This document shows, one piece after another, positions 52,474-62,800 of a stretch of 64,000 bases of DNA (the first letter of the stretch is position 1; the number at the start of each line of letters is the position of its first letter). The notes below the pieces were generated by a model. The model was not told the origin of the DNA and did not search any database. It was given only the letters and a program-made list of their open reading frames with translations. Made by a program: the position numbers and the translations under genes. This DNA comes from JACVRW01 sp963765135 (lineage in GTDB: Bacteria > Actinomycetota > Thermoleophilia > Solirubrobacterales > Thermoleophilaceae): contig CAVXUX010000005.1 of NCBI GenBank assembly GCA_963765135.1, positions 62,001 to 126,000 on the forward strand. The letters are read 5' to 3'.

Positions 52474-53783
52474 CACAGGACCCACGTGTCCTTTCCGCCA
52501 CCGCGCTGCGAGCTGTTCACGACGAGCGCGCCGCGCTCCAGCGCGACCCTCGTCAGACCACCGGGCGCCACCGCCGCACCGTCCGGCCCGACGAAGACGA
52601 ACGGGCGCAGATCGACGTGGCGCGGCTCCAGCCGGCCGTCGATGACGGTGGGGTGACTTGACAGCATGATGGTGTCCTGAGCGATGTAATCGTGCGGATC
52701 CCTGCGGATAGCGTGCGTTAGATCCCGCAAATCCGCCACTTTTGCATGCGGTCCAACGACCACGCCCTGGCCTCCGTGCCCGGTCCTGGGCTTGATCACG
52801 AGCTCGTCGAGGCGGCCCAGAACCTCCTGCAAACAGGCGGAATCGGCGAGATCGTAGGTGTGCACGGAGGACAGCAGCGGCTCCTCGCGCAGGTAGAACC
52901 GAATCATTTCGTCCACGTAGGCGTGGACCAATTTGTCGTCGGCCACGCCGGTGCCAAAGCCGTTCACGCACGTGAGCGTGCCGGCGCGCAGCGGCTCGTA
53001 GAGGGCGGCGCCGACCTCGGTCAGCCGGCCGTGCTCGTCGCTGAGACGGTCCTCGTCGGTGCGCCGGTAGACAGCGTCGACGGGCCGCCCGTGCGCTCGC
53101 AGGCGCCCGCGCACGACGTCGAGGTCGGCGACCGTGACCAGCGGGACGCCGAGTCCCCGCGCGAGGTGCTGGTGCTCGTACCAGGCACTGTTGGTGGGCC
53201 CGTCGCTGAGCAGGACCGCCGACTCGCCCGGCAGCCGCGGCAGTGCGCCGTCCAGCTCGCGCGCCGGCAGGTCTGGGAAGGCGGCCGACACGCTGTCCCG
53301 CGCGGCCTTCATGAAGGCCAGCCCGGAGGGCGTGCGCAGGTTGTCCTCGAGCACGCGCAACACGCCCGTCTCGTCGCGAACCACGTCCAAGCCGGCCACG
53401 CCGATCCGGACCGGCGGCTGAGGCAGCTCGGCCACGCGGGGGTCGTAGTGGTCGCAGGTCTCGATCACCCGACCCGGGACCAGCCCCGCCGCGACGATCC
53501 GCTGTTCGCTGTAGACGTCGGTAACGAAGGCCTCGAGCGCCAGCACGCGCTGGAGCAGGCCCGCCTCGAGGGCGCTCCATTCGTCGGCGGTGAACACTCG
53601 CGGCACCGGGTCGATGTGGAACGGGCGGTCGCCGCCGAAGGAGACGCCGGTCGCCCGGCTGGCGGCCGAGACCCGTTCGGCCAGCTCGGCGACGCCGAGC
53701 GCCTCGATGCGGGCGAGCAGCGCCGCGTCGAGCGCCTCCTCGAACGGCTCGGTCACCACAGGCGGGGCCGCAAGATCGCCCAT
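52470..53783 (-). CDS. Circularly permuted ATP-grasp peptide-ligase-like protein
   Basis: The 437-residue protein matches the DUF404/407 circularly permuted ATP-grasp family: FHIDPVPRVFTADEWSALEA, LRVLEDNLRTPSGLAFM, VDAVYRRTDEDRLSDEHGRL, TCVNGFGTGVADDKLVHAYV and LVIKPRTGHGGQGVVVGP, ending NSSQRGGGKDTWVLW. These enzymes are predicted to form amide bonds at ATP cost. Many are found with alpha-E and transglutaminase genes, but here the partner is a C26 amidase. The ATG at 53783 follows argD at 84 bp. The substrate is not known. Confidence 0.82.
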   Translation of the reverse strand: MGDLAAPPVVTEPFEEALDAALLARIEALGVAELAERVSAASRATGVSFGGDRPFHIDPVPRVFTADEWSALEAGLLQRVLALEAFVTDVYSEQRIVAAGLVPGRVIETCDHYDPRVAELPQPPVRIGVAGLDVVRDETGVLRVLEDNLRTPSGLAFMKAARDSVSAAFPDLPARELDGALPRLPGESAVLLSDGPTNSAWYEHQHLARGLGVPLVTVADLDVVRGRLRAHGRPVDAVYRRTDEDRLSDEHGRLTEVGAALYEPLRAGTLTCVNGFGTGVADDKLVHAYVDEMIRFYLREEPLLSSVHTYDLADSACLQEVLGRLDELVIKPRTGHGGQGVVVGPHAKVADLRDLTHAIRRDPHDYIAQDTIMLSSHPTVIDGRLEPRHVDLRPFVFVGPDGAAVAPGGLTRVALERGALVVNSSQRGGGKDTWVLW

Positions 53784-53867
53784 TTTGCGAGCATCGCGGC
53801 CGGCCCGGTCGTCTGCTTTGGACGGCTGGCCAAAGATCGCCCCCCGCTTGTCGACAGCCGGTCGAGC

Positions 53868-54965
53868 CTAGAGCACGGCTGCGATGCGGCCCACAGCGTC
53901 GTCGAGCTCCGCCTCGCTCACGTTCAGCGGCGGCAGCAGCCGCACCGTGTCCGGGCCGGTGGCGTTCAGCACCAGTCGCTGCTCGGCCAGCGCCCGGGCC
54001 ACCAGGGCAGGTCCATCGGCCGTGCGGAAAGCGAGCATCAGCCCGATCCCGCGCACGTCGAGGCCGAGCTCCTCGAGACCGAGCCGCAGCCGCTCGCCCT
54101 TCGCTCGCACGCCCGGACGCGCCTCCTCCAGCGCGTCCAAGACCGCGTTGGCCGCAGCGGCCACGACGGGGCCGCCGGCGAAGGTGGAGCCGTGGTCGCC
54201 GGGCTGGAGCACGTCGGAGACGGCCGGGCTCGCGACGCAGGCGCCGATCGGCAGCCCGCCGCCGAGGCCCTTGGCGAGCGTCATCACGTCCGGCCGAATG
54301 CCGGCGTGCTCGAAACCCCAGAGCTCCCCGGTGCGTCCGAGTCCGCACTGGATCTCGTCGCAGATCAGCAGCGCCCCGTGCTCGTCGCAGGCGGCGCGCG
54401 CCGCCTCGAGCAGCCCGCTCTCGAGCGGGTGGATGCCGCCCTCGCCCTGCACGGCCTCGACGATCACGGCGGCAGTGCGCTCGCTGACCGCGGCCACGAG
54501 CGCCTCGGGATCGTCGGGCGGCACGGCTTGAAAGCCGGGGACCAGCGGTGCGAACGGCGCCTGCTTGGCCTCCTGCGGGGTGGCCGACAGCGCGCCGTAG
54601 GTGCGCCCGTGGAAGCCGCGCTCGAGCACGACGAAATCCCCCTTCGCCCGGCGCTTGCGGGCGAGCTTGAGCGCGCATTCGATCGCCTCGGCGCCGGAGT
54701 TGGTGAAGAACACCTTGCCGCCCAGCGACAGCTCCGACAGTCGTTCGGCCAGTCGCCGCGGCGGCTCGGTGTGGAACAGGTTGCCGACGTGGATCAGGCG
54801 CCCGGCCTGATCGCACACCGCCGCCACCACGCTCGGATGGCAGTGGCCGAGCAGCGAAACCGAGATGCCGCAGAGGAAGTCGAGGTACTCGTTGCCGTCG
54901 TCGTCCCACAGCCGCGTACCCGCGCCCCGCTCGAACTCGACGGGGTAGCGGGCATAGGTGTCCAT
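53868..54965 (-). CDS. argD: Acetylornithine aminotransferase
   Basis: This class III PLP aminotransferase of 365 residues makes N-acetylornithine. It has YPVEFERGAGTRLWDDDGNE, FTNSGAEAIECALKLARK, VEAVQGEGGIHPLESG, LICDEIQCGLGRTGELWGFE and the PLP lysine in PDVMTLAKGLGGGLPIGACV. The ATG shares one base with the argB stop (TGATG). It is the last arginine gene before the ATP-grasp pair. Confidence 0.94.
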   Translation of the reverse strand: MDTYARYPVEFERGAGTRLWDDDGNEYLDFLCGISVSLLGHCHPSVVAAVCDQAGRLIHVGNLFHTEPPRRLAERLSELSLGGKVFFTNSGAEAIECALKLARKRRAKGDFVVLERGFHGRTYGALSATPQEAKQAPFAPLVPGFQAVPPDDPEALVAAVSERTAAVIVEAVQGEGGIHPLESGLLEAARAACDEHGALLICDEIQCGLGRTGELWGFEHAGIRPDVMTLAKGLGGGLPIGACVASPAVSDVLQPGDHGSTFAGGPVVAAAANAVLDALEEARPGVRAKGERLRLGLEELGLDVRGIGLMLAFRTADGPALVARALAEQRLVLNATGPDTVRLLPPLNVSEAELDDAVGRIAAVL

Positions 54966-55807
54966 CAGGGCCACAGCTTGGTCCCGATCCCCTCGTTCGT
55001 GAACAGCTCGAGCAGCAGCGAGTGCGGCTGCCGACCGTCGACGATGTGGGCGTTGCCCACGCCGGACTCCAGCGCGTGCACGCACGCCTCCAGCTTGGGC
55101 CGCATGCCGCCGCTGACCTGCGGCAGCCGCTCGCGCACCTCGGCTGCCGTCGCCTCCGAGATGCGGGTGTCGGGGTCGTCGGGGTCGGCGCGCCAGCCCT
55201 CGACGTCGGTCAGGAAGATCACCTTGTAGGCACCGAGCGCCGCGGCGACGGCTGCCGCGGCGGCGTCGGCGTTGACGTTGTATGAGTTGCCCTCGCGGTC
55301 GGCGCCAACCGACGCCACCACCGGGATGTAGTCCTCGGCGATGTGCAGCAGCACGCCCACGTCCACGGACTCGATCTGGCCGACGAAGCCGATGTCGGTG
55401 TCCCCCGCGGCCAGCTGCTTGGCGACCGTGAACAGCAGCCCGTCGTCGCCGCACAGCCCGACCGCCGGCTGACCGTGGCGGTTGATGCGCAGCACGATGT
55501 CCTTGTTCTGCTTGCCGACCAGCACCATCTTGGCCACCTCGACGGTGGCCTCGTCGGACACGCGCAGGCCGTCGACGAACTTCACTTCCATGCCGAGCCG
55601 CTCCATGTAGCGCGTGATGTCTGGCCCGCCGCCGTGCACGACCACCGGGTTGAGGCCCACGTACTTGAGCAGCACCACGTCGCGGGCGAACTCCTCCGTG
55701 AGCTCGGGGTCGGTCATGGCCGCGCCGCCGTACTTGATCACCACGGTCTTGCCGTGGAAGTCGCGGATGTAGGGCAGCGCCTCGAGGAGGGTGGCTACGT
55801 CTCTCAT
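54965..55807 (-). CDS. argB: Acetylglutamate kinase
   Basis: ArgB phosphorylates N-acetylglutamate and is usually the arginine-feedback point in organisms that also have ArgJ. This 280-residue protein has KTVVIKYGGAAMTDPELTEE, LNPVVVHGGGPDITRYMERL, YNVNADAAAAAVAAALGAYK and GGMRPKLEACVHALESG. The N-terminal helix MRDVATLLEALPYIRDFHGK is of the hexameric, arginine-sensitive type. The ATG overlaps the argJ stop. Confidence 0.94.
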   Translation of the reverse strand: MRDVATLLEALPYIRDFHGKTVVIKYGGAAMTDPELTEEFARDVVLLKYVGLNPVVVHGGGPDITRYMERLGMEVKFVDGLRVSDEATVEVAKMVLVGKQNKDIVLRINRHGQPAVGLCGDDGLLFTVAKQLAAGDTDIGFVGQIESVDVGVLLHIAEDYIPVVASVGADREGNSYNVNADAAAAAVAAALGAYKVIFLTDVEGWRADPDDPDTRISEATAAEVRERLPQVSGGMRPKLEACVHALESGVGNAHIVDGRQPHSLLLELFTNEGIGTKLWP

Positions 55808-57051
55808 GACGTGTATTCCGCGTTGAAGCGGGCGTAGTCGGGGCCGAGGTCCGAGAAGAAGACCTCCGTCTCGCCGCCCTCGCCGGGGATCGTGAGCCGG
55901 TACTCGACCTCGTCGCCGCCCACCAGCTGCTCGAGCTCGCGCAGGTCGGCGGCGTTCAGCCCGATCGCGTCGCCGGCGGAGACCAGCTGGCGCCCCTCGA
56001 TCTCCAGGTCGGCGACGAACGGGTCGTGCGGCGGCCAGGCCGCCCCGGCCGCCTGCAGGATGCGGCCGAAGTTGGGGTCGCCGCCGTGGAGGGCGGTCTT
56101 CACGAGCGGCGAGTTGGCGATCGAGCGGGCCACCGGCTCGACGGCTTCGGGCCGGCCTTCGACGACGATCCGGCCCACGCGACGGCAGCCCTCGCCGTCG
56201 GCCACGATCTCCAGCGCCAGCTGGCGCATCAGCGCGTCGAGCGCCTCGCCGAGGCGCAGCTCGTCGGCGCTCTCGGGCTCCACGCGCACGCCGGAGGCGC
56301 CGTTGGCGAGCGCGAACACCGTGTCGCTGGTCGACAGCTGGCCGTCGACGGAGATGCGGTCGAAGGAGCGCTTGACGCACACGCCGGTGAGCAGGTCGAG
56401 CGTGTCCGCGGCCACCTCGGCGTCGGTCTGGACGAAGCAGAACATCGTGGCGAAGCGTGGCTGGATCATCCCGGCGCCCTTGGCCTGGGCGCACATGCGC
56501 ACGCGCCCGGCGTCCAACTCCACCTCGAGCGCGGCGCGCTTGGGGCCCTTGTCGCTGGTGAGGATCGCCACGGAGAAGTCGGCCGCGTCGTCGCCGAGGG
56601 CGTCGCACGCCGCACGCACGCCGCCCAGGACCGTGTCGCGCGGCAGTTCGATCCCGATCACGCCGGTGGACGCCACGCCGACCTGGGCCGGCTCGACACC
56701 GAGCTGCTCGGCGGCCGCCGCCTGCATCGCGAGGGCGGTGTCGAGGCCGCGCTGGCCGTCGCCGACGTTCGAGCCGCCCGAGTTGGCGACCACCACGCGC
56801 AGCCGGTCGAGATCGGCCTGCCGCGACACGATCACCGGCGCGCCGACCCGGGCGTTCGACGTGAAGCGGGCGGCGGAGACGGTGCCGGGGGCGTCCGAGA
56901 CCAGCACGCCCACGTCGAGCCCGTCCGGCTTCAGCCCGGCGGCCACGCCGGCGCTGCGGAACCCGGCCGGGAGCGCGTGCGGGTCGAGCTCGGTCACGTG
57001 CGCAGGCGCCTCGATCCAGCGCGAGCGGAAGAACGTCGTGGCGCTGCTCAC
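55804..57051 (-). CDS. argJ: Bifunctional ornithine acetyltransferase / N-acetylglutamate synthase
   Basis: ArgJ recycles the acetyl group between ornithine and glutamate. The 415-residue precursor cleaves itself before the Thr in QVGVASTGVIGIELP; this motif is intact. Other blocks are VVVANSGGSNVGDGQRGLDT, ILTSDKGPKRAALEVELDAG, MFCFVQTDAEVAADTLDLL and VKTALHGGDPNFGRILQAAG. The GTG at 57049-57051 overlaps the argC stop by four bases; an ORF extending to 57324 is an upstream extension into argC. Confidence 0.94.
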   Translation of the reverse strand: MSSATTFFRSRWIEAPAHVTELDPHALPAGFRSAGVAAGLKPDGLDVGVLVSDAPGTVSAARFTSNARVGAPVIVSRQADLDRLRVVVANSGGSNVGDGQRGLDTALAMQAAAAEQLGVEPAQVGVASTGVIGIELPRDTVLGGVRAACDALGDDAADFSVAILTSDKGPKRAALEVELDAGRVRMCAQAKGAGMIQPRFATMFCFVQTDAEVAADTLDLLTGVCVKRSFDRISVDGQLSTSDTVFALANGASGVRVEPESADELRLGEALDALMRQLALEIVADGEGCRRVGRIVVEGRPEAVEPVARSIANSPLVKTALHGGDPNFGRILQAAGAAWPPHDPFVADLEIEGRQLVSAGDAIGLNAADLRELEQLVGGDEVEYRLTIPGEGGETEVFFSDLGPDYARFNAEYTS

Positions 57052-58025
57052 TCGAGGCCCTCCGTCTCCGGCAGGCCCAGCATCAGGTTGAGGTCCTGAA
57101 CCGCCTGGCCGGCGGCGCCCTTCCAGAGGTTGTCGATCGCGCAGAACGCGAGCACGCGCTCGTTCACGACGGCTACCTGAACGGTCGCCCGGTTCGTGTC
57201 GCGCACGTCGCGCGTGCGCGGCGGGTAGTCGAGCACCTCCACGAACGGCTCGTGGCGGTAGGCCTCGACGTACAGCTCGTCCGCCTCCGCCTGCGTGATC
57301 GGCTCGGACGGGCGCGCGTAGCAACTCGCCAGGATCCCCTGGTCGATCGGCAGCAGGTGGGCGACGAAGCTGAAGTGCACGCCCGGCAGCTCCTGCTCCA
57401 GCTCGGCGGTGTGGCGGTGCCCCTCGACCTTGTAGGCGTTCACGTTGTCGACCACCGACACGAAGTGCGTCTCGTCCGTGGCCTCGCGCCCGGCGCCGGA
57501 CACGCCGGCCTTGATGTCGACGGCCGCCTCCTCAAGGCGTCCCGCCAGCGGCAGCAGGGCGAGCAGCGCGGCGGTGGAGTTGCAGCCGGGGCCGGCCACC
57601 AGGTCGGCGTCCTCGATCTCGGCGCGGTGGACCTCGGGCAGCCCGTAGACCGCCTCCGCGAGCAGCTCGGGAGCCTCGTGCGGCTGGTACCAGTGCTCGT
57701 AGGCCGCCTGGTCGAGCCGGAAGTCGGCGGACAGGTCGACCACCTTCAGGCCGCGCTCGCGCAGCGCCTTCACCGCGAGCGCGGCGGCCTTGTGCGGATA
57801 GGCGACCAGGGCGGCGTCGGCCCGCTCGGCGATCGCGTCCGGGTCGAACTCCTCCATCGCCAGCGGCACCCGGTAGCGGGCGTAGACCTCGTCGTGGCGG
57901 CGGCCCGCGTCGGAGCGGGCCGTGATCGCCGTGAGCTCGAGCGACGGGTGGTGGTGGACGATGTGCGCGCACAGGGCGCCGCCGAACCCGCCCGCGCCCA
58001 CCACGGCAACGCGGTGCTCAGGCAC
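57048..58025 (-). CDS. argC: N-acetyl-gamma-glutamyl-phosphate reductase
   Basis: The 325-residue enzyme has the NADP motif RVAVVGAGGFGGALCAHIVH, the catalytic Cys in DADLVAGPGCNSTAALLALL and the block GVSGAGREATDETHFVSVVD, followed by HFSFVAHLLPIDQGILASCY. The start was set at the GTG at 58023-58025 (VPEHRVAVVGAGG), which lies over the expected end of pheT. In the sequence as given, the pheT and argC frames are continuous because of a missing G, so this start rests on family length. Confidence 0.9.
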   Translation of the reverse strand: MPEHRVAVVGAGGFGGALCAHIVHHHPSLELTAITARSDAGRRHDEVYARYRVPLAMEEFDPDAIAERADAALVAYPHKAAALAVKALRERGLKVVDLSADFRLDQAAYEHWYQPHEAPELLAEAVYGLPEVHRAEIEDADLVAGPGCNSTAALLALLPLAGRLEEAAVDIKAGVSGAGREATDETHFVSVVDNVNAYKVEGHRHTAELEQELPGVHFSFVAHLLPIDQGILASCYARPSEPITQAEADELYVEAYRHEPFVEVLDYPPRTRDVRDTNRATVQVAVVNERVLAFCAIDNLWKGAAGQAVQDLNLMLGLPETEGLE

Positions 58026-60428
58026 GCAGCCGCCCCCCAGCTCGCCCAGGGCCGCCTCGATCGCCTGCCGCGGCTCGGCCACCTCGGCGTCGGTGAGCGT
58101 GCGGTCCGGGGCCTGGAAGGAGAGGCGCAGGGCCAGCGACTTCTCCCCCTCGCCGACCTGCTCGCCGCGGAACACGTCGAACAGCTCGACCGTCGCAAGC
58201 AGCGGCTCACCGGCGGAGCGGACGGTGTCGATCACCGTGGCCGCGCTCACGTCGTCGCCGACCACCAGGGCGATGTCCTGCAGCACCGCCGGGAAGCTGG
58301 ACACGTCGCGGTACGCCTGCGGGCGCCCCAGCTGCTCCACGGCATCCAGATCGATCTCGAAGCCGGCGGCCGGCCCGGACAGCTCCCACTCGGCCGCGAC
58401 GAGCGGGTGCAGCTCCCCCACCCAGCCGATGTTGCGCTCGCCCGCCATCACCGCCGCGGAGCGGCCGGGGTGCAGGAACAGCCGCGCCTCGGGCTCTGCC
58501 CGCCAGTCCACCTGAGCGACCTCGAGCACCGCTTCGAGCACGGCGCGCGCGCTGAAGAAGTCGGCCGCCCGCGGCTCGCTGCGCCACCCGCCCGGCAGCG
58601 CCCGCGTCTGCAGCACGCCGAGGTGGTGGCGCTCGAGCGCCGGCGTGGCGCCGGCGGGCGAGCCCGCCGGGGCGTCGTCGAGCGGGCCCGCCGGCGCGTA
58701 CACGTGCGCGGATTCGAACAGCGCGAGCGCCGGCCGGCCGTGCGCCGCGTTGTGGCGCGCCGCGTCGAGCAGCCCCGGCAGCAGCAGCGGGCGCATCACG
58801 CTCTGCTCCTCGCTGAGCGGGTTCTCCAGCGCCAATACCGGCTCGTCGCCGAGCCGCAGCCGCTCCAGCGCCCGCGGCGAGGTGAACGAGTACGAGATGC
58901 ACTCGTCGAGGCCGCGGTCGCGCAGCAGGTCCTCCAGCCGCCGGCGCAGCCGCTGGCTCGGGGTCAGGCGCCCGACCGCCGAACGGCGCGCCGGCAGCGT
59001 GGTGGGCAGCTTGTCGAGCCCGTAGATGCGCGCGACCTCCTCGATCAGGTCGGCCTCGCGCTGCACGTCGCTGTCGCGCCACGGCGGAACGATCCAGCCG
59101 CCGTCCGCGCGCTCGAACCCGAGCCGCTCGAGGATCTCCTCGACGGTGTCCGGCTCGATCTCCGACCCGAGCAGCTTCGAGATCCGCTCGTGGCGCAGGG
59201 AGGCGACGCGCCGCTGCGCGGGCCGTGGGTACACGTCCACCGTCCCCGGCACCATGCGCGCCCCGCACAGCTCGACCATCAGGCGCGCCGCCAGCCGCTG
59301 GGCCGCGATCGCCTGCTCGGGGTGCAGCTGCTTCTCGAAGCGCGCCGACGCCTCGCTGCGCAGCCCCAGCGCCTTCGAGGTCCGCATGATGTTCGGCCCG
59401 ACCCAGGTGGCGGCCTCCATCAGCACGCGCGTGGTCGTCTCCGAGACCTCCGAGACCTGACCGCCCATGACCCCGGCGATGCCGCTCGGGCCTTCGGCGT
59501 CGCACACGAGCGCCATCTCGGACGTGAAGGCCCGCTCCACGTCGTCGAGCGTGACCATCCGTTCGCCGTCCTCCGCGCGGCGCACCTCGATGCTCCCGCC
59601 GCGCACCTTGTCGAGGTCGAACGCGTGCAGCGGCTGCGCCGTGGTGAGCATCACGTAGTTGGTGATGTCGACGACGTTCGAGATCGGCCGCTGGCCGGCC
59701 GCCATCAGGCGCTGCTTGAGCCACAGCGGCGATGGCCCGATCTTCACGTCCTCGAACACGCGCGCCGTGAAGCGCAGGCAGATCTCGGGGTCGATCTCGA
59801 TCGAGATGTGGTCGTCCGCGGAGTCGTCGCCGCGCGGCTCGGCGTCGGCCTCCGTGGGGTCCTCGGCCAAGGCCGCGCCGGTGACGGCGTGCAGGTCGCG
59901 CGCCACGCCGTAGACGCCCATCAGGTCGGGCCGGTTGGGCGTGATCTCCAGCTCGAGCACCTCGTCGGCGATCGGCAGGTGCTCCGACAGCGGCTCGCCC
60001 ACCGGCACGTCGCCGTCGAGCACCATGATCCCGAAGTGGTCCTCCCCGATGCCGACCTCGTCCTCGGCCAGGATCATCCCGCTCGACTTGACCCCGCGCA
60101 GCTTCGCCTCGCCCAGCGTCGAGCCGTCCGGCATGACCGCGCCCGGCAGCGCCACCGCCACGGTCTGACCGGCTGCGCACGTTGGGGGCACCGCAGACGA
60201 TCGTCTGCGGATCGCCGCGGCCAACGTCGACCTGGCAGACGGTGAGCCGGTCGGCGTCGGGGTGCTGCTCGGCCTCGAGCACGCGGCCGGTGACGAAGGC
60301 GGACACGTCCCCCACGCCGACCCGGTGCAGCCGCTCCAGCTTGTCGCCCGCCAGCGTTAGCTGGTCGGCCGCCTGCGCGGCGCCCAGCCCCGGGTCGCAA
60401 TAGGAGCGCAGCCAGGCGAACGGGACCC

Positions 60429-60432
<4 letters not shown>
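58018..60432 (-). CDS. pheT: Phenylalanyl-tRNA synthetase beta subunit (two frameshifts)
   Basis: PheT is the large subunit of the alpha2beta2 synthetase with editing activity. The N-terminus MRVPFAWLRSYCDPGLGAAQ and TGRVLEAEQHPDADRLTVCQ form the EMAP-like domain. ITPNRPDLMGVYGVARDLHA, RLMVELCGARMVPGTVDVYP and the C-terminal anticodon-type FDVFRGEQVGEGEKSLALRL are typical. One extra A near 60183 (CGCAGCCGG) and one missing G near 58036 are seen. With both corrected the protein ends GELGGRLRA and is 804 residues. The ATG overlaps the pheS stop. Confidence 0.93.
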
Positions 60433-61479
<1,047 letters not shown>

Positions 61480-61487
<8 letters not shown>

Positions 61488-62169
61488 GGCCGGCCATCCT
61501 ATTGGCGGCCTCGTAGAGTGCGATGGCCGCGGTCATCGCGACGTTGAGCGACTCCGGGCCGCCGGGCCGAAGCGGGATCCGCGCGGTCGCGTCGGCCGCC
61601 TCGAGCAGCGCCGCCGGCAGCCCGTCTCGCTCCGCGCCGAGGCAGAGCACGACCGGTGCGGAGAGCTCGCCGAGCGGCTCCGCGGCCGCCGCGTCGAGCG
61701 CGACGCGCGCGCCCTCGAGCTCCTCGAAGCCCGCCCGTGCCGGCGGCCGCGCGAACAGCGACCCCATCGTGGCCCGCACCGCCTTCGGCGAGAACGGGTC
61801 GGCGCAGCCCGGCCCGAGGATCACCGGGCCGTCGGCGAGCCCGTGCGCGGACCGGATGATCGTCCCGACGTTGCCGGGGTCCTCGACGGCGTGAAGCCAG
61901 ACGCTCAGGTCGCCGCCCGGCGCCGCCCAGCGCTGCTCGTAGACGCCGATCACGCGGCTGCCCGAGCCGAGCGCGCTGACCGCGTCCAGCAGCTCCGGCT
62001 CAACGTCCTCGCCGGCGCGCAGCACGAAGCGCGGCTCCCAGCCGGCCCGCTCGGCGGCGGCGACGAGGTCCTCGCCCTCGGCGGCGAACAGGCCCAGCTT
62101 CTCGCGCCAGCGCTTGGAGGCGAGCTTGCGGATCGTCTTGAGCTTGTCGTTGTCGGGGGATCGGATCAT
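61480..62169 (-). CDS. SpoU/TrmH-family RNA 2'-O-methyltransferase
   Basis: This 229-residue SPOUT enzyme has an N-terminal substrate domain (LKTIRKLASKRWREKLGLFA). The three SPOUT motifs are LHAVEDPGNVGTIIRSAHGL, VVLCLGAERDGLPAALLEA and IPLRPGGPESLNVAMTAAIA, the AdoMet-binding knot. It sits between rplT and pheS, a frequent place for such genes, which often modify rRNA or tRNA. The exact target (23S rRNA or tRNA) cannot be told. The strong terminator upstream separates it from rplT. Confidence 0.88.
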
Positions 62170-62175
62170 GGAACG

Positions 62176-62200
62176 AAAAAGGGCGCCTCGCAGGGCGCCC
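62176..62200 (-). terminator. Intrinsic terminator after rplT
   Basis: On the minus strand gggcgcc-ctgcga-ggcgccc is followed by ttttt. A perfect 7-bp GC stem plus a T-run is a standard rho-independent terminator, 27 bp after the rplT stop. Confidence 0.9.
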
Positions 62201-62226
62201 GGGAGAAGTTCGGTTCCGTGGTCGCG

Positions 62227-62586
62227 CTAGGCGGCCACGGCCTCCCGGGCCTTCTCGGCAAAACGTCGGAACGTCTCGGGGTCGCGCACGGCGATGTCGG
62301 CGAGCACCTTGCGATCGACCTCGATGCCGGCCTCTTTCAGGCCGTGCATGAACTGGCTGTACGACATGCCCTCCTGGCGGGCCGCGGCGTTGATGCGCAC
62401 GATCCAGAGGCGGCGGAAGTCGCGCTTGCGGTTGCGCCGGTCGCGGTAGGCGTACGAGTCGGCCTTGAGCAGGGCCTCCTTGGCGCGCTTGTAGCTCTTC
62501 GAGGCCTGGCCCCGATAGCCCTTGGCGCGCTCGAGCGTCTCGCGGCGCTTCTTGCGCCCGTGTACCGATCGCTTGACCCGGCTCAC
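62227..62586 (-). CDS. rplT: 50S ribosomal protein L20
   Basis: L20 binds 23S rRNA early in 50S assembly. This 119-residue protein starts MSRVKRSVHGRKKRRETLER and continues LLKADSYAYRDRRNRKRDFR and INAAARQEGMSYSQFMHGLK, all characteristic. The basic N-terminal extension and globular C-terminal domain are complete. The GTG overlaps the rpmI stop (GTGA). Confidence 0.96.
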   Translation of the reverse strand: MSRVKRSVHGRKKRRETLERAKGYRGQASKSYKRAKEALLKADSYAYRDRRNRKRDFRRLWIVRINAAARQEGMSYSQFMHGLKEAGIEVDRKVLADIAVRDPETFRRFAEKAREAVAA

Positions 62587-62777
62587 TTGTGCAGCAGCCT
62601 CTCGACCCGCTTCTGGTCGGGCTTGGCGACCTCGACCGGACGGCCCAGGTGGAGCTTGCGCTTGGCGCTCTTCTTGCCGAGGTTGTGGCTCGTGAAGGAG
62701 TGCCGCGCGCGCAGCTTGCCGGTCCCCGTCTTGCGGAACCGCTTCTTCGCCCCCGAGTGGGTCTTCATCTTGGGCAT
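62583..62777 (-). CDS. rpmI: 50S ribosomal protein L35
   Basis: This small basic ribosomal protein of 64 residues reads MPKMKTHSGAKKRFRKTGTG and then KLRARHSFTSHNLGKKSAKR, the family signature. It lies between infC and rplT in the conserved infC-rpmI-rplT order, 23 bp downstream of infC. Confidence 0.95.
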   Translation of the reverse strand: MPKMKTHSGAKKRFRKTGTGKLRARHSFTSHNLGKKSAKRKLHLGRPVEVAKPDQKRVERLLHK

Positions 62778-62800
62778 GGACGCCTTATTGAAGCAGACGC

